NCBI GenBank assembly: GCA_002286715.1
Contig: NSJX01000046.1
Span: forward strand, 67,446 to 131,445
Direction of reading: 5' to 3'
DNA length: 64,000 nt
Source of the DNA: Dentipellis sp. KUC8613
Taxonomy: Eukaryota > Basidiomycota > Agaricomycetes > Russulales > Hericiaceae
The notes below the pieces were generated by a model that had not been told where the DNA came from, did no database searches, and saw nothing but the letters and a program-made list of their open reading frames with translations. The position numbers and the translations under genes were made by a program. Below, piece by piece: positions 35,081-46,160 of the stretch. Position 1 is the first letter of the stretch. The number at the start of each line of letters is the position of its first letter.

Positions 35081-36715
35081 TCAACATCTGTGGCACCGCC
35101 CCGGAGCCGCTTCAAACGCTGAGACCATTTGCTCAAGCTCTATGTCATCAGCATTGGATGCAACAACGGTCCTGGCCTGGGCATTCTGTCGGATGTTGAG
35201 GAAGATACGGCTCGTCAGAACCACGTGAATAGTTCGCGTTGACCTGCTCCAATAGAACAAACAAGCAGTGAGCATGGGCATTGAAACTTACAAAGGAGGC
35301 AACGAAGACGCACATAGGAAGAAGATCTCCGTATTTGAGCTGCGAATACCCAAAGGTTTATTTTCAATACCGGAAGACCGGGATCACGACGAATACTCAC
35401 GACCCCGAGTGATTGAACTATAAGGCAGATGAAGGACCAGGCTGTGATACATCATCAGCTGAAGGATAATGCTACTTGTCGAGGTAAGGGATGAATACTT
35501 ACGAAATACGAACAGGAAGGCCAAAACCCCTGTGCAGGAAGTTAGGGGGTTAGTTGGATGCAAGCGCGAAATGTGGAGTCACTCGCCGTCTCGGTACAGA
35601 GAAGTAATCAAGCGTGAGCTTGCACCAACTGCTTTGACTGAGTTTCTAGCTGTCAAGACCGACCAGTACCTAATTGGGCTTCAGAGCTTACAGTACTGGA
35701 TACCTTTGATCAAGGTAAGACACAAAATCACTTAGGCCAAGAAAGAATAAGCATGTATGATCGCATCGATACTCGATGTAGAGCGTACCGAGTTCATACG
35801 CGACAACGATTGCACAATAGATACAAACCTCATGCGAATATGTGGGGAAGCATCCTACGGCATATGGCGCCATCCCGGTGGTTGGAATGACTGTAGTGGA
35901 TAAGATTCGGACGATCAGGAAAATCAGAATAACTTACAACGCACATTGCAGAGTTTCCACAAATTTCTGGGTATTCACACCGTTTACAACGGTTGCGGCC
36001 ACAAGGACCACCACTAAACCCCAGCCAACTAGCTTATTCTCCTGCCATATCACGTAGGTACGAATGACGAGGATCGCTGGACATGATGGCTATTCTGAGC
36101 GCCGAGAACTCGAGCTGCATCCAGAGGCACTTACCCTCCGAGACGGTAAATCCTAGCACAAGAGTCCCTGAATGCACATTTTTGCTCAGTCATACATATA
36201 TAGAAAGAAGATAGACTTACAAGCATGGACATTATATATGTTATGGCATGTCGCAGCAGAAATTTCTGATCTTAAGTCTGCTGAAATCCAGTTCGTGAAC
36301 CAGCCTGAGAGCAATGGCAAATATGCGTGACTGCTCACCGTATAGGCACAGACCTACGGTCACAAATGCGGAATACCGGTTCAGAACGAATACAGCTTTT
36401 GCGATGGTCCAACGAGACCCCCAGATTATGTTCTTTTCATCAGGAAAGGTGATGAAATAGTCGTAGATCTAGAGTAAGGGTAAGCCGGCGATGTCCGTCG
36501 TCTGGGGGCTGCTCACATACCAGCAGAGTCGATGCTCCAACTATGATTGTAGCATAATCAGTAATGACATCGCACTTTTGAATGGTACACCTACGATCAA
36601 GGTACTAAATAGCATATTAGCTTTAGTCGATAATTTAAAAAAAATCGGCACACACCGTCGCGATTCTCATCTGTTCGAGCGCAGACGCGAACATCTCATT
36701 ACTTCCCAGATCCAT
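35081..36715 (-). CDS. DUF6533-family membrane protein, array member 2
   Basis: The layout matches member 1. Exon 1 (36656-36715) codes MDLGSNEMFASALEQMRIAT, followed by a micro-exon with VGASTLL. The 130-nt core exon 36339-36468 reads YDYFITFPDEKNIIWGSRW and VFVLNRYSAFVTVGLCLY. A TM block with IRTYVIWQENKLVGWGLVVV lies at about 35,940-36,070, and the Cys segment PYAVGCFPTYSHEVCIYCA at about 35,790-35,870. The final exon has HVVLTSRIFLNIRQNAQART and the acidic tail DDIELEQMVSAFEAAPG, closely similar to the tail of member 3. The glutamate of the usual FPDEVEL motif is altered to DEKNI. Function unknown; exon ends between the named segments are approximate. Confidence 0.82.
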
Positions 36716-38600
36716 GTTTGTCGTTTAGATTCCCACATTTCACGTTCACCTCCTTTATATGCACCGTCCGACGCATGAATAGTCGGACGTGATGCATGCA
36801 GCGTGAGCCTGAAGATTTTGTCCTTCATCTAAGCTCACGGCCGTCTTCAGTACGAGGAAACTTTCGGATAGATAGCGGAGAGCTCACTCACGGATGTTTC
36901 AGACGTTACTGCCATGGCGCTTCGCATACACATGTCACCGGCTCACTGCGCAGCCTCTTGGAGCTGTGTCCTCCCTTCAACACCGCAAATTTTGCGGCCA
37001 TCGGGTGTGCCTTGGCCGCCTCAATTATGGCGATATGAGACTGTTAGGGATTTGATCAATATGGACGAGCAAATAACTCTTGCTCTAGGGCTTTGGGTGT
37101 AGGCTGTACTCATGATTACCGAGTCGAGCTACTTCAAAGGTTTGAGTAAGGCATGAGTATATCCCAGTACTTTTGCGCCACTTACAGATCAAATCCGAAG
37201 ACACAGCGGTAGGAGACAAGACTCCTGTTCATAGTGTGACAAGTACAAGACGAAGAGAATTGCGAGGACAACGGCCGCTGCAAAGCTAAAGAGTTCTACG
37301 CGATCACGTGCAGACTCTACTTCCGTTAATCGTTTGGCAATATTTTTGTCCTCGTAAGCGACGCGCTGCGGTGGCCGGCCCCAGTCTCCTGTTGCTCTCC
37401 TAGTCTTTCCTTGTCGTACACTCTAGCACGATTTCCGTTTCTTTCTTCCACTCGTTGGCGCGGATAGACTCGTGCCAAAGGATTTAACGTCAAAGTCCAC
37501 GCACCGTGCTGGTTAAGTCGCACGCGATGCACCACGAGGAAGGACTCGGGCTGGACAGGAAATCCAATTCACAGACAGTGAGTTCATTTCACTCATTGAA
37601 TGTGCTTTTTTATAGTGATGTTAGATGCGAAAGGCTGCGCCTCGGCTGTGATGAGATTGGCTTCGTCCGAGCCTCCGTAAGTGTTCGCCGACTCTCAGCC
37701 CTCTTTGCGGTTGGCGCAGGAGTCCAGCTAGTCCAGAATGGTGCAGCGCAGCTCATGACCGTCAATTTTCGATCCAACGCAGCAAAATTCGATGGTAGTG
37801 ACGAGGAATCAATGAAGCCATTCAGAGATAGAGTCTACTACATAGTGGTGTAGAGTCAACCATCTAGCAAATGCAAGAGGGATTTCAGGGACCTTGTCTT
37901 CGGGAGATGCTGTGACTCGACTAGTCACGGTGGGCGCGTGCATTACTGTCCCTGTCCCGGTAATGTAAAAGTTTTACTAACAGTGTCCCATTGTCCCACA
38001 ACTGCGTCATCCCTCATTTTAACATCACATTTCGATTTGAGTACATCTTGGCTACACTTACTGCAGATTTCTAATTTTTTGGAGGAGTGGAATGTACTTT
38101 CGGCAGTGTTGCAAAAGGGGGGCCCGTTTGCACGCCAAGGCGTCGAGACGCCACAAAAACGCGTCGCGGGAATTGACACTCCGCCTCAATGCCGCAGTGC
38201 CGAATGCAGGCCAGGCTGCGGTGTTCAAGCGGAGTCTCGTTCGGCACGCCGTAGATGTGTTGGACATCCTGTCCATTTCGCAAATGTTGGCATATACAGG
38301 CGTGCTCCTGCCATTCTTCGCTTAAAAAACATGTCGAGGACACTTTCTGAATGACGCTGAACAACATCTTGGACTTTTCGGAAGCTCCGAGGCTGTGGGA
38401 CGCGATAGCGAGGCTCCGACTTTTAGTTACACCTGTTGCAAAACCCTCCGAAACGCACTGTTGATTTTCTAACACTCGCAAAATCGAGCCGCACACTTAT
38501 TTCTCTCGCATACAGAGATTGGTATCTATCTACTATGCTTTCATATTTTTGTTATTGTACAGACATACGTGCTGTGGACGGGAACATCGAATTTTGTGTT
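36716..38600. other. region between array member 2 and the P450 duplication
   Basis: It holds repeat R1 copy 1 (37329-37672) and an adjoining segment of about 75 bp (37,673-37,760) that resembles 54,130-54,210. A minus-strand open frame of 141 codons (38071-38496) and a plus-strand one of 115 codons (37506-37853) show no recognisable family. The latter overlaps the repeat and may be the decayed remains of a gene. Confidence 0.4.
37329..37672. repeat. dispersed repeat R1, copy 1
   Basis: About 340 bp match 42902-43252 with scattered differences. Shared blocks include the GCGACGCGCTGCGGTGGCCG stretch, GTTGGCGCGGATAGACTC and GCCAAAGGATTTAACGTCAA. Both copies contain a potential ATG frame (CCAAAGGATTTAACG) that is interrupted, so the unit may derive from a gene. 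No terminal inverted repeat was seen. Confidence 0.75.
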
Positions 38601-39110
38601 ACTGGTCCATTTTACATAACCGGGACAGGGACAGTACATACCGTACAGCCTTCAAGTTATCTCAAGCTCTTACCAGTGAATGGCATGCACGCTGGTGCAT
38701 GCTCTATTTCTATGTCTCAGTGGTATACTAGACTACCGTGACTACGTGTTGGTATGAAATCAGTACCCTCATAATTGACTCACACGCTAAAGAATCGTTC
38801 GATTTCATTTTTTCCCCATTACAGGCATCGTCTACGAGCCTTCGTTGCTTCTGAACATCTTATAGCAACAGACCCTTCTAATCAGAAATTGAGAGCATGC
38901 GGGGGGCCAACCGACATCCCATAAATGGTTGCCTATCTACTCCGCTGAATGCTTCGTCTGCGTGTCACGGGAGGAGTATTTGCGATCTTGAGGCCGCATT
39001 TGGTCCATCGACGCCTTTAACACGTTCACTTAAAGTCTTTTCCAGCTCGCCATCATTTTTCGGACGATGACAAGCAAAGTTTCTCTGACACGCCCCGTCA
39101 GTATCGAGGA

Positions 39111-39120
39111 CATAAATAAC
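39111..39120 (+). promoter_or_regulatory. TATA-like box of P450 copy 1
   Basis: CATAAATAAC lies 40-49 bp before the P450 start codon, in a segment conserved with copy 2 (ATATAAGTAA). The position suits a fungal TATA element. Confidence 0.5.
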
Positions 39121-39159
39121 TGGGCAAGCTGAATACCCACTTCCCGTCTTTTACTTCAG

Positions 39160-41035
39160 ATGGCGTCAACTCCCACCTATAACGCTTCTGATGCCCTCAC
39201 CCTCATCGCTTCATTTGGATTATGTGCTTTAATTGTCCGTTATATTCGGAGTCCGTACCGCAAAGTTCCTGCCGGCCCTCGTGGTATACCTATCCTCGGG
39301 AATATCTTCCAGCTGCGTGAAGATATGACTCCTGCCTTCATGAAATGGCAGAAAATATACGGTATACCGAACTCTCCTTCTAATATCATGCAGTTCTGAC
39401 CTCGCCCAACTTGCTTTCAGGAGATATCTGCTATGTGAACATCGCTGGACAACCGATACTCATCATCAACTCGGGGAAGGTCGCTTTCGATCTTTTGGAT
39501 TGCCGTTCCGCTAATTATTCCGAGCGTCCGCGCCTGATTCTCGCGGGCGAGATTCTTTGTGGAGGTCTCTTCTTTGCCCTGAATCCTTACAATACAGTGT
39601 GAGTAGGTGACCCTTGCTCCCTTATTGCATCGCTAATTTTTCTTACAGGACGCGTCGAATGCGCCGAGCGTCGCACGAAGCCATGAGCAATCAAGCATCA
39701 CGGAAGTACCACCCTCTGCAGACCGCCGAAGCGGTCCTACTTACTCTCAGCCTTCTCGACCGACCCGAATCTTACGACCATCACCTCCAGCACAATGCTG
39801 CATCGCTCGCCATGTCAATGTTATATGACCACCCACCGACTTCGTCAGAGAACGACCCGTCCGTCCGAGAAATCAATGGTTTCATCAAGCAGCTATCCCA
39901 TTCTAGTCGACCGGGTGGTCATCTCGTCGAGGTCTTTCCTTGGATGGTTTACATCCCACAGAGGTCCGTCTACTACTACAACGAGATCCACCCATTTCTG
40001 AAATAGCAATTGCAGTTTGGCGAAATGGAAGCGGGAAGCCATGCTTGGGTTCCGGCACTACACGAAGGTGTTTGAGAATCTCGCTGACGACGTTGAGAAG
40101 CGTATGGTACGTAGATCATCCTATCATCCGTCACTGAACGCGGCCTCTCACTACTCATCTCCAGAGTACAGAAACCGTCCGACCATGTTTCACAGCTTCT
40201 TTGATCGAGAACAATAGTGCAGGCAAATGCGATCTTTCCAAGCGAGAAATCGCTTGGGCCGCAGGAGGCATGTTGTGAGTTCCATCAATCTCTAAGGGAG
40301 CATGGCTCATCGCTGACACGCTCAGTGCTGCTGGATCAGAAACGACGTCCAGCATCATGGCTTGGTTCTTGCTTGCGATGATCGCCTTCCCTGAAGTCCA
40401 GAAGCGTGCACAGGACGAGTTGGATGCCGTCGTTGGTCGCTCGCGGGTGCCGACCTTCGCAGACATCGAACACCTTCCATACATACAAGCGATGGTCAAA
40501 GAGTCGCTCCGGTGGCGAACGACCGTTCCTCTCGGGGCCCCGCACAGCAGCCTAGAAGACGATTGGTACGAAGGCATGTTCATCCCGAAGGGCACCATCT
40601 GTATCACCAATGTGCACTGCATGAATCGCGATCCGAGGGTGTTTGGCCCCGACGCGGCGGAATTCAAGCCAGAAAGATACCTCGACGCAACTGGCGCCAT
40701 CAAAGCGAATTCTGCGGACGATCATTATGGCTTCGGATTTGGTCGTCGCGTTTGCCCTGGCCGGTATGTGGGGAGCAACACGCTCTTCATCGACATTGCC
40801 GTCCTGCTTTGGGCTGCGAAGATATCGAGAGGGAAAGGCGACGCGGGGCCTCTCGACTTGGAGGGGTTTGTGAACACGGGCACAGTGATGTAAGTTATTA
40901 TGCTTCGTGTTTGAGAGCTATGTGACTGATTCCTAGGGTTGTAGTCATCCAAAACCATTCACTTGTGATATCCAACCTAGATTTACGGAGGCTCCGCATA
41001 TCTTGTCTCAGGAGAAAGAGTTCTTACTCCCATGA
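39160..41035 (+). CDS. Cytochrome P450 monooxygenase, copy 1
   Basis: Seven exons (39160-39361, 39421-39598, 39649-39963, 40016-40106, 40165-40274, 40326-40889, 40945-41035) give an uninterrupted 516-residue protein, full length for a microsomal P450. It has an N-terminal membrane anchor, the proline hinge VPAGPRGIPILGN, the I-helix AGSETTSS, the ExxR motif ESLRWR, the PERF-like FKPERY and the heme loop FGFGRRVCPGRY with the axial Cys. It should oxidise a small molecule at the ER, using electrons from P450 reductase. The substrate is unknown. It resembles the O-methylsterigmatocystin-oxidoreductase-like P450s that are expanded in wood-decay and mushroom fungi. The GC-poorer context and the near-identical copy at 54.9 kb show a recent duplication. 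Confidence 0.93.
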
Positions 41036-41644
41036 AGCCTCGGCGTATCAAGCCTGACGAGGTAGAATCAGTGAGGCATTTTATGTAGCCTTCTCCATGT
41101 ATATATCTCGCTTACTTTCTCCTCTGCTGACACCAAAATGTCGTTATCCTCCTTACCCTCTCAGGTGAGATTTCACCGTTAGCCACCTGAGTGCGCCTCT
41201 CACGAGACGTCTTATAGCCGGACACCTGACAGTTCGAATCACGGAGCTCTGTGAGGACCAGCGATTTTTATGATCAGAGCGTTGTGTGGGATGGCTTGGA
41301 TGCTGTCCAGAACTTGTGCTAACCTGTAAAAGTCGATTTTTCTATCCAACACAAGCAGTTTCCGTATCTCCCGGTTTTCACCCAACGCGCCGAGACTAAA
41401 CTGTTGGTCACAGCGGATGCTTCTGCGGTCTCTTTGCCCATTGCCTTCCATGCTTGCTTGACAGATGCCTCGCTACTCGGCGTGTCAGATGGTCCTTATC
41501 CGTGTCGAACTGTACAGTAGAGTCGATGATACTGAGCGTCAGCATCAGTTGTGTCCGACTGAGTCTAGGACAATAAGCCATCTATGTACAACACGAGGCC
41601 TCTATCAGACTACACAGAGGACGAGATCATCCGCAACGTCACTT
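41036..41644. other. conserved 3' flank of P450 copy 1
   Basis: This sequence is retained in both duplicated segments (compare 56,812-57,410) but carries no convincing gene. Small frames here are broken differently in the two copies. Confidence 0.5.
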
Positions 41645-42895
41645 GGATCCGTGAGGTGAGAATTACGTGGATTATGCGCTGTGTTCTTCCCGCTACCCCT
41701 GTGGTAGTGGGTCTTGTCGGTCGTTTCTGTCCGGGCAACTCGCGGTAGATTTGCAGATCTCATGGTGGCTGTACAAAACCTCCTATCTCTGACTCATGTG
41801 GCTTACTCTTGCTCCAAGATAAGATCTCATGAATTGTGCAATCCTGCACACTGTCCCGCAGTCTCTCATCCATCATCGTATAAACCCCAGCACCACCTAC
41901 TCGTAGGTGGTAAAACCCCGGTGTTCAAGGATTTTCGTTCGGGGCAATGTTCCACACAAGGAGCTCCACAGCGGCAACGAAGGGTGGTTAGGAACTCCCG
42001 GGGTGGGATCAGGTTGAAGTTCTCGTCGCGACGGTGTCCTGCACGGCCTTCGCGTTGACAAGTCGAAACTGGGGACCTTCTGCAACATACAACCTAAATG
42101 ATTAATTTTCAATTTTATCGTGATCTGTTGTCGACCCCCTCTGTATTCCTCATAATGCTGACCTTACTATTGGTGTCACTGTCTCCCGTCCCAGGCTTTG
42201 CAGATGCCTCTCGTGTCCCCTCCGTCTCTTTCCTACAGACAATATGTAACACCTACATGTCCTTATGTGTGGGTCCAGGTGAACGACATTCAGCTTGCAG
42301 TTGTCACAGATCACTTGTACGAGAGCTTCCACCACGTGTTGTGTTCTGGTGGTCCTCGCGTGCGGCTGGAAACTCAAGCTCTGGCGCTGTACGATGTCGA
42401 CGGCATCGCCGTGACAGTCCAGGTCATTGCCACCCGCGAGACATAGGGACAGGCTGCCGAGGTAGGCGGAGCATTGGTGAGCACTCAAGAGCTCTCCACC
42501 ACGGAGATATAGTATGGGAGTGAAAACTGGACTCGTACTGTTGCAACAGACGTCCGTCTGAAAGGAAACCCATACTTGTATTCAAAACAATGTCCGTAAC
42601 TGTACAAAAGGCAAAGGCTTGCGGAATGCTACATATTACTCACCGCAAACGAAGTCATATGCCTGTCTGAATTGTCCGAAATGCAGCACGCCGAGTGACC
42701 TGCAGGATTGTACTAGCAAGGGAAGGAAGAGGGTAGCGGGTTCTGCCACCTGCGCGCGGGTGGCCCTAGGGCTTATTCAATAGCCAGGGAGTGTTAGGAC
42801 GATCTAGAGGAGAGTGAGGAGAAGCGTACCCGGAGAGCAATGTCGCGTATGCGGGATGGACATACATTAGGACATTAGCATACATCAAGTTATTA
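41645..42895 (-). pseudogene. DUF6533 gene relic, split by an insertion
   Basis: On the minus strand, 41,645-41,688 encodes the QRIIHVILT part of the family's last exon. The segment 42,773-42,895 matches the preceding intron and exon of array member 6 (57,735-57,845, the NLMYANAPLCVQPAYATLL-like exon). Between the two lies about 1.08 kb absent from copy 2. The C-terminal coding end present at 57,565-57,685 is missing here. Beyond 42,895 the match stops abruptly at repeat R1. The rest of the gene is gone, so this is a truncated relic. Confidence 0.75.
41689..42740. mobile_element. putative 1.05 kb insertion with 10-bp inverted ends
   Basis: The segment is absent from the duplicate at 57.7 kb. 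It begins with CCCGCTACCC (41689-41698) and has the exact reverse complement GGGTAGCGGG at 42731-42740. TTCT occurs next to both ends (41684-41687 and 42741-42744), which could be a remnant target-site duplication. No transposase motif was recognised; the longest frames are 42198-42446 (plus) and 42150-42488 (minus). About 30 bp to the right of the inverted repeat also fail to align, so the borders are uncertain. Confidence 0.45.
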
Positions 42896-42901
42896 TAAAT
42901 A

Positions 42902-43252
42902 ATTGTTTGGCAATATTGCTATCCTCGTACGCGACGCGCTGCGGTGGCCGGCCCCAGTCTCTTGTTGCTCTCCAAGTCTTTCCTTGTCGTACACTTTAGT
43001 ACGATTTCCGTTTCCTTCTTCTCGTTGGCGCGGATAGACTCATGCCAAAGGATTTAACGTCAAAGTCCACGCCTCGTGCTGGGCAAGTTGCACCACGCGA
43101 TGTACCACGAGGGAGGACTCAGGCTGGACAGGAAATCCAATTCACAGACAGTGAGTTCATTTGACTTATCGAATGTGCTCTTTTGAGGCGAGGCTAGATG
43201 GCGAAAGGCTGCGCATCGGCTATGATGGAAGCGTCGATGAGGTTGGCTTCGT
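42902..43252. repeat. dispersed repeat R1, copy 2
   Basis: This is the partner of 37329-37672. Its left end coincides with the point where the DUF6533 relic stops, so R1 or a recombination at R1 may have caused the truncation. An ATG frame from 43042 (PKDLTSKSTPRAGQVAPRD) runs to a GTGAGT site but cannot be joined in phase to the following 43161-43376 frame. Confidence 0.75.
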
Positions 43253-43738
43253 ATTGCCGAAAGGCAGCTGCTTCGCTGTCCGCGACAGAACGACCACGCT
43301 TGTGGAACACGTCACCCAAGGACATGTCAGGATGGACGACATTTCAGGCAATACGAGGCACGGTGAATGTAGATAGCTCGTCGAAAGACACTGTCAGCGT
43401 GGCCAGTGCTCCGTGCCTTTGCCAGCGAAAGCACTTCCGCGAGAGAACGACCTCGTTTCCAGACGGCGCATCGTATTGACTTGCGCGCATAATAACATGC
43501 AGATTATTGACCGCACTTTGCTAGTGTTCTTGGGCATAAAAGGAGGGGATCTCAGAACAGCAGTGAGAAATGCTGTTGACGAGTTGTAAGCTTTTCAGTG
43601 CCTGCGCACTCGTTGCCTAGATGAAACTCACCATGGCGAGTCCTTAGATTTCCACCCTCAAGAGACGCGCCGGCCACGACAAAGGCAACGGGCGGCTTCG
43701 ACCTTGCGGATCTTGCCCAGAGGCGCATTCAGCAGCAA

Positions 43739-44152
43739 ATGAGCCTCCTGTACGGTAATACCAATAACCGTCCGGACGAATCGCTCACAGCCTGCGAGAC
43801 ACCCATGGCGTCTAGATCCACTCTCTCGGAGCGCAGGGATGTAAAAGACCCGACGGAGCCGGAGGAGCGCGTCGAAGCCGCGAACGAGGGCACCACGAGT
43901 GTAGGTCCCACGGGAGATCCAGGGGCTGGCACGGAGAAGAAGCGCAAGAAAGATAGAAGGAGGATGCGGGGAGGAGGCAAAGGGACGAAAGAGGCGAAGA
44001 AAAGGCGCGATAAGCGACGTCTCGAAAATCGGGATGCTCGGCGGGCACTCAAAGCCGCGCAAGAAGCTCTGATAGCTGAGGGCGAGCCAATTCCATGCGT
44101 AGTGCCTGAGGGCATGGACGCGAAGTTGGACGGCAGTGAGTCGGCCGCTTAG
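43739..44152 (+). CDS. hypothetical lysine/arginine-rich protein
   Basis: This is a single 137-codon frame with locally higher GC content than its surroundings. The middle is strongly basic (EKKRKKDRRRMRGGGKG, EAKKRRDKRRLENRDARR), followed by an alanine-rich helix and an acidic end. Such a composition suits a nucleolar or nucleic-acid-binding tail. It may be an exon or captured fragment rather than a whole gene. No family was recognised, and antisense frames of similar length exist in the same stretch. Confidence 0.35.
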   Translation: MSLLYGNTNNRPDESLTACETPMASRSTLSERRDVKDPTEPEERVEAANEGTTSVGPTGDPGAGTEKKRKKDRRRMRGGGKGTKEAKKRRDKRRLENRDARRALKAAQEALIAEGEPIPCVVPEGMDAKLDGSESAA

Positions 44153-44543
44153 CTGTTGGATTTGATTCCGAGAGTGTTTCCTTTTCCCCTACTACTATGG
44201 TCGCACGCGGCCCGGCATTATATTCTTCAACAGGGATCGGAGCTGTCTCTTCTTCTGTAGCATCGGGCTTTGGATGGCGCTACTTTCGTACCTCGTTATA
44301 AACCTTGATACATGAGTATACGAGGTAAGTTTGCTGCTTCAAAGATACGACTTCACCCTTGTGGTATCATACATTTTACGCCGGCCTCGTTTCGCACCCG
44401 CCAATATACGCGCCGATCCTCGAAACCACGCACGGTAGCTAGACAGAATAAGGCCAAGAACATCAAACAAACAATCTTAGAACGATTCGATTAAACGAGG
44501 ATATCCGGACGATAGAGTTACGGCTCACCACGAGGCATCGCGG

Positions 44544-46160
44544 TCACGGTCTTGAGGCCGCTTGAAAAGCTGAGACCGTTTGCTGAAGTTCAATCTCTTC
44601 CATATTGGATGCGACAGCACGGCTTTGTGCACCACGTCGAATGTTGAGAACTATCCGAGCGACCAGGACTACATGAAGCGCATGCTGTGTTCTGTCAAAT
44701 TTTCAGGATCGTATGAGAGAATTTGGTAGGCATCATCGAAACGCACTCGGAGAGAAGATATGCGGAGCCCGTCTACATGCATCAGAATGTGAGCCACGTT
44801 TAGTCAAGTAGAGATGATTGACTGACGGGTGCAAGAAGGATGACGAGAACGTTCGCGATCGACGATACTTGGTCACATAGTTAGATACACTATCCGCTTG
44901 CGATGATACGAGCATACCGAGCAGAGCCGCGTAGGCCAGAGCACCTGCAACGCATGAAGTTGTGGGGCGGATAGTATGTGAACAGATTGAGGAAGCGCTT
45001 ACTGTCTCGAAAGATCACATAAAGAAGCGGTGAAGAAGTCTGCTTGACTGCACGGCGAGATTATTCGGGGCAAGAGTGAATGTAATTATATACCACTTAC
45101 GGTTTTGTAAGGCTTTAATCATGGTAAGCCCTATGATAACTGCAAAATCGACCAGGCCGCAGTTGAGACCGGCCAACAGTAGAAAAACGATTCTGACGTA
45201 CTGGTTTCGAAGCCCAAGACAGTTGTCCAACTGACGATCAAGGTGTGGTTGATCTTCTTCACGAAGCAGCCCGGCAGTCCAGGCAATACGGTGCTGGCTG
45301 GGGGGCCTGAGATCGAAATGAGGCTTTGAAGGTGATGATCTGGGATGCCACAACGTACTTTCCATGGAACGAATGTTCTTCTCCATGTAAACAATCTCCA
45401 CGATCCACGCAACCATGAGCAGCAATCCCAAAGCGTAGCCAAACATCTTCGGCTTCCCCCACACGGCGTAGGTACGATAAATGAGGATTACTCAGTATCG
45501 TCTGCTTCAGTACGAGCTAGATGGGGCAGGAACGGGCTTGTTGATAGACGACTTACTCTCTGACAGAGCAATGCTGCAAAATATTAGCCCTGTGCACAAA
45601 CGTAAGAGCAATGCCAGCACGAATGGAGACATGATGTACATCCATTGGTAGCATGAAGAGCTGAGCAGAGTGAACTCGAGAGACGGTGTCCGAATTGGTC
45701 TAACGACATCGAAACCATAGCATCAGCGCGCTCAATGGGCGAATGCTCGGGTACTTACGGTACAAACCGACGACCGTGTTGCCGAAGGCGGCATACCGGG
45801 TCAGCAGAAATGCAATCTTGATGGCACTCCAGTCCGATTTCCATATTAGCTCGACTTCATCCGGAAGGGTAAGGAGGTAGTCGTAAAACTGTCCTTACAA
45901 TGACCCATTAGTTCGAGTACCAAGCAGCATACGCGATCATTGTCATACCAACAGAACGCATGAAGTCACTGCGATTTCAGTATCCACTTCGTAAATAGAG
46001 ATTCAATATGAAGAAGAAAAGTTGACCGACAATCAAAGATCTAGCCTAGCGTATGAGCAAACATGAAGGGGGTACGCTAGAGGAGATATGCATTTACCGT
46101 CACAATCTTGTTCTGCTTCAGCGCAACCACAATGTGCTGGGATGCTGTTGTCGCATCCAT
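44544..46160 (-). CDS. DUF6533-family membrane protein, array member 3
   Basis: Exon 1 (46098-46160) codes MDATTASQHIVVALKQNKIV. A micro-exon with TSCVLL precedes the 130-nt core exon 45759-45888 (YDYLLTLPDEVELIWKSDW, IAFLLTRYAAFGNTVVGLY). The TM block around VWGKPKMFGYALGLLLMVAW is at about 45,340-45,470. The Cys segment LPGCFVKKINHTLIVSW is at about 45,220-45,290, with VIIGLTMIKALQ near 45,110-45,140 and TSSPLLYVIF near 45,010-45,040. The last exon carries HALHVVLVARIVLNIRRGAQ and a tail NMEEIELQQTVSAFQAASRP. This is the cleanest family consensus in the array. Multi-pass membrane protein of unknown role. Confidence 0.85.

Larger units (their letters stand above)
38630..41690. repeat. segmental duplication, copy 1 (P450 copy 1 with flanks)
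   Basis: This segment aligns by eye to about 54,420-57,735. It includes upstream sequence (ATCTCAAGCTC blocks), the whole P450 gene, about 600 bp downstream, and the 3' end of a DUF6533 gene. Relative to copy 2, about 275 bp are missing near 41,645. The alignment resumes at 42,773-42,895 after an insertion. Confidence 0.8.

Noticed and set aside
39160..40893. First impression that the P450 genes are fragmented pseudogenes
   Set aside because: Open frames stop within each intron, but canonical GT-AG introns of about 50-60 nt join all seven exons in phase in both copies.
42198..42446. 82-codon frame as a transposase remnant
   Set aside because: No catalytic DDE/DDD pattern or zinc-finger motif is visible. 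Kept only as a note inside the putative element.
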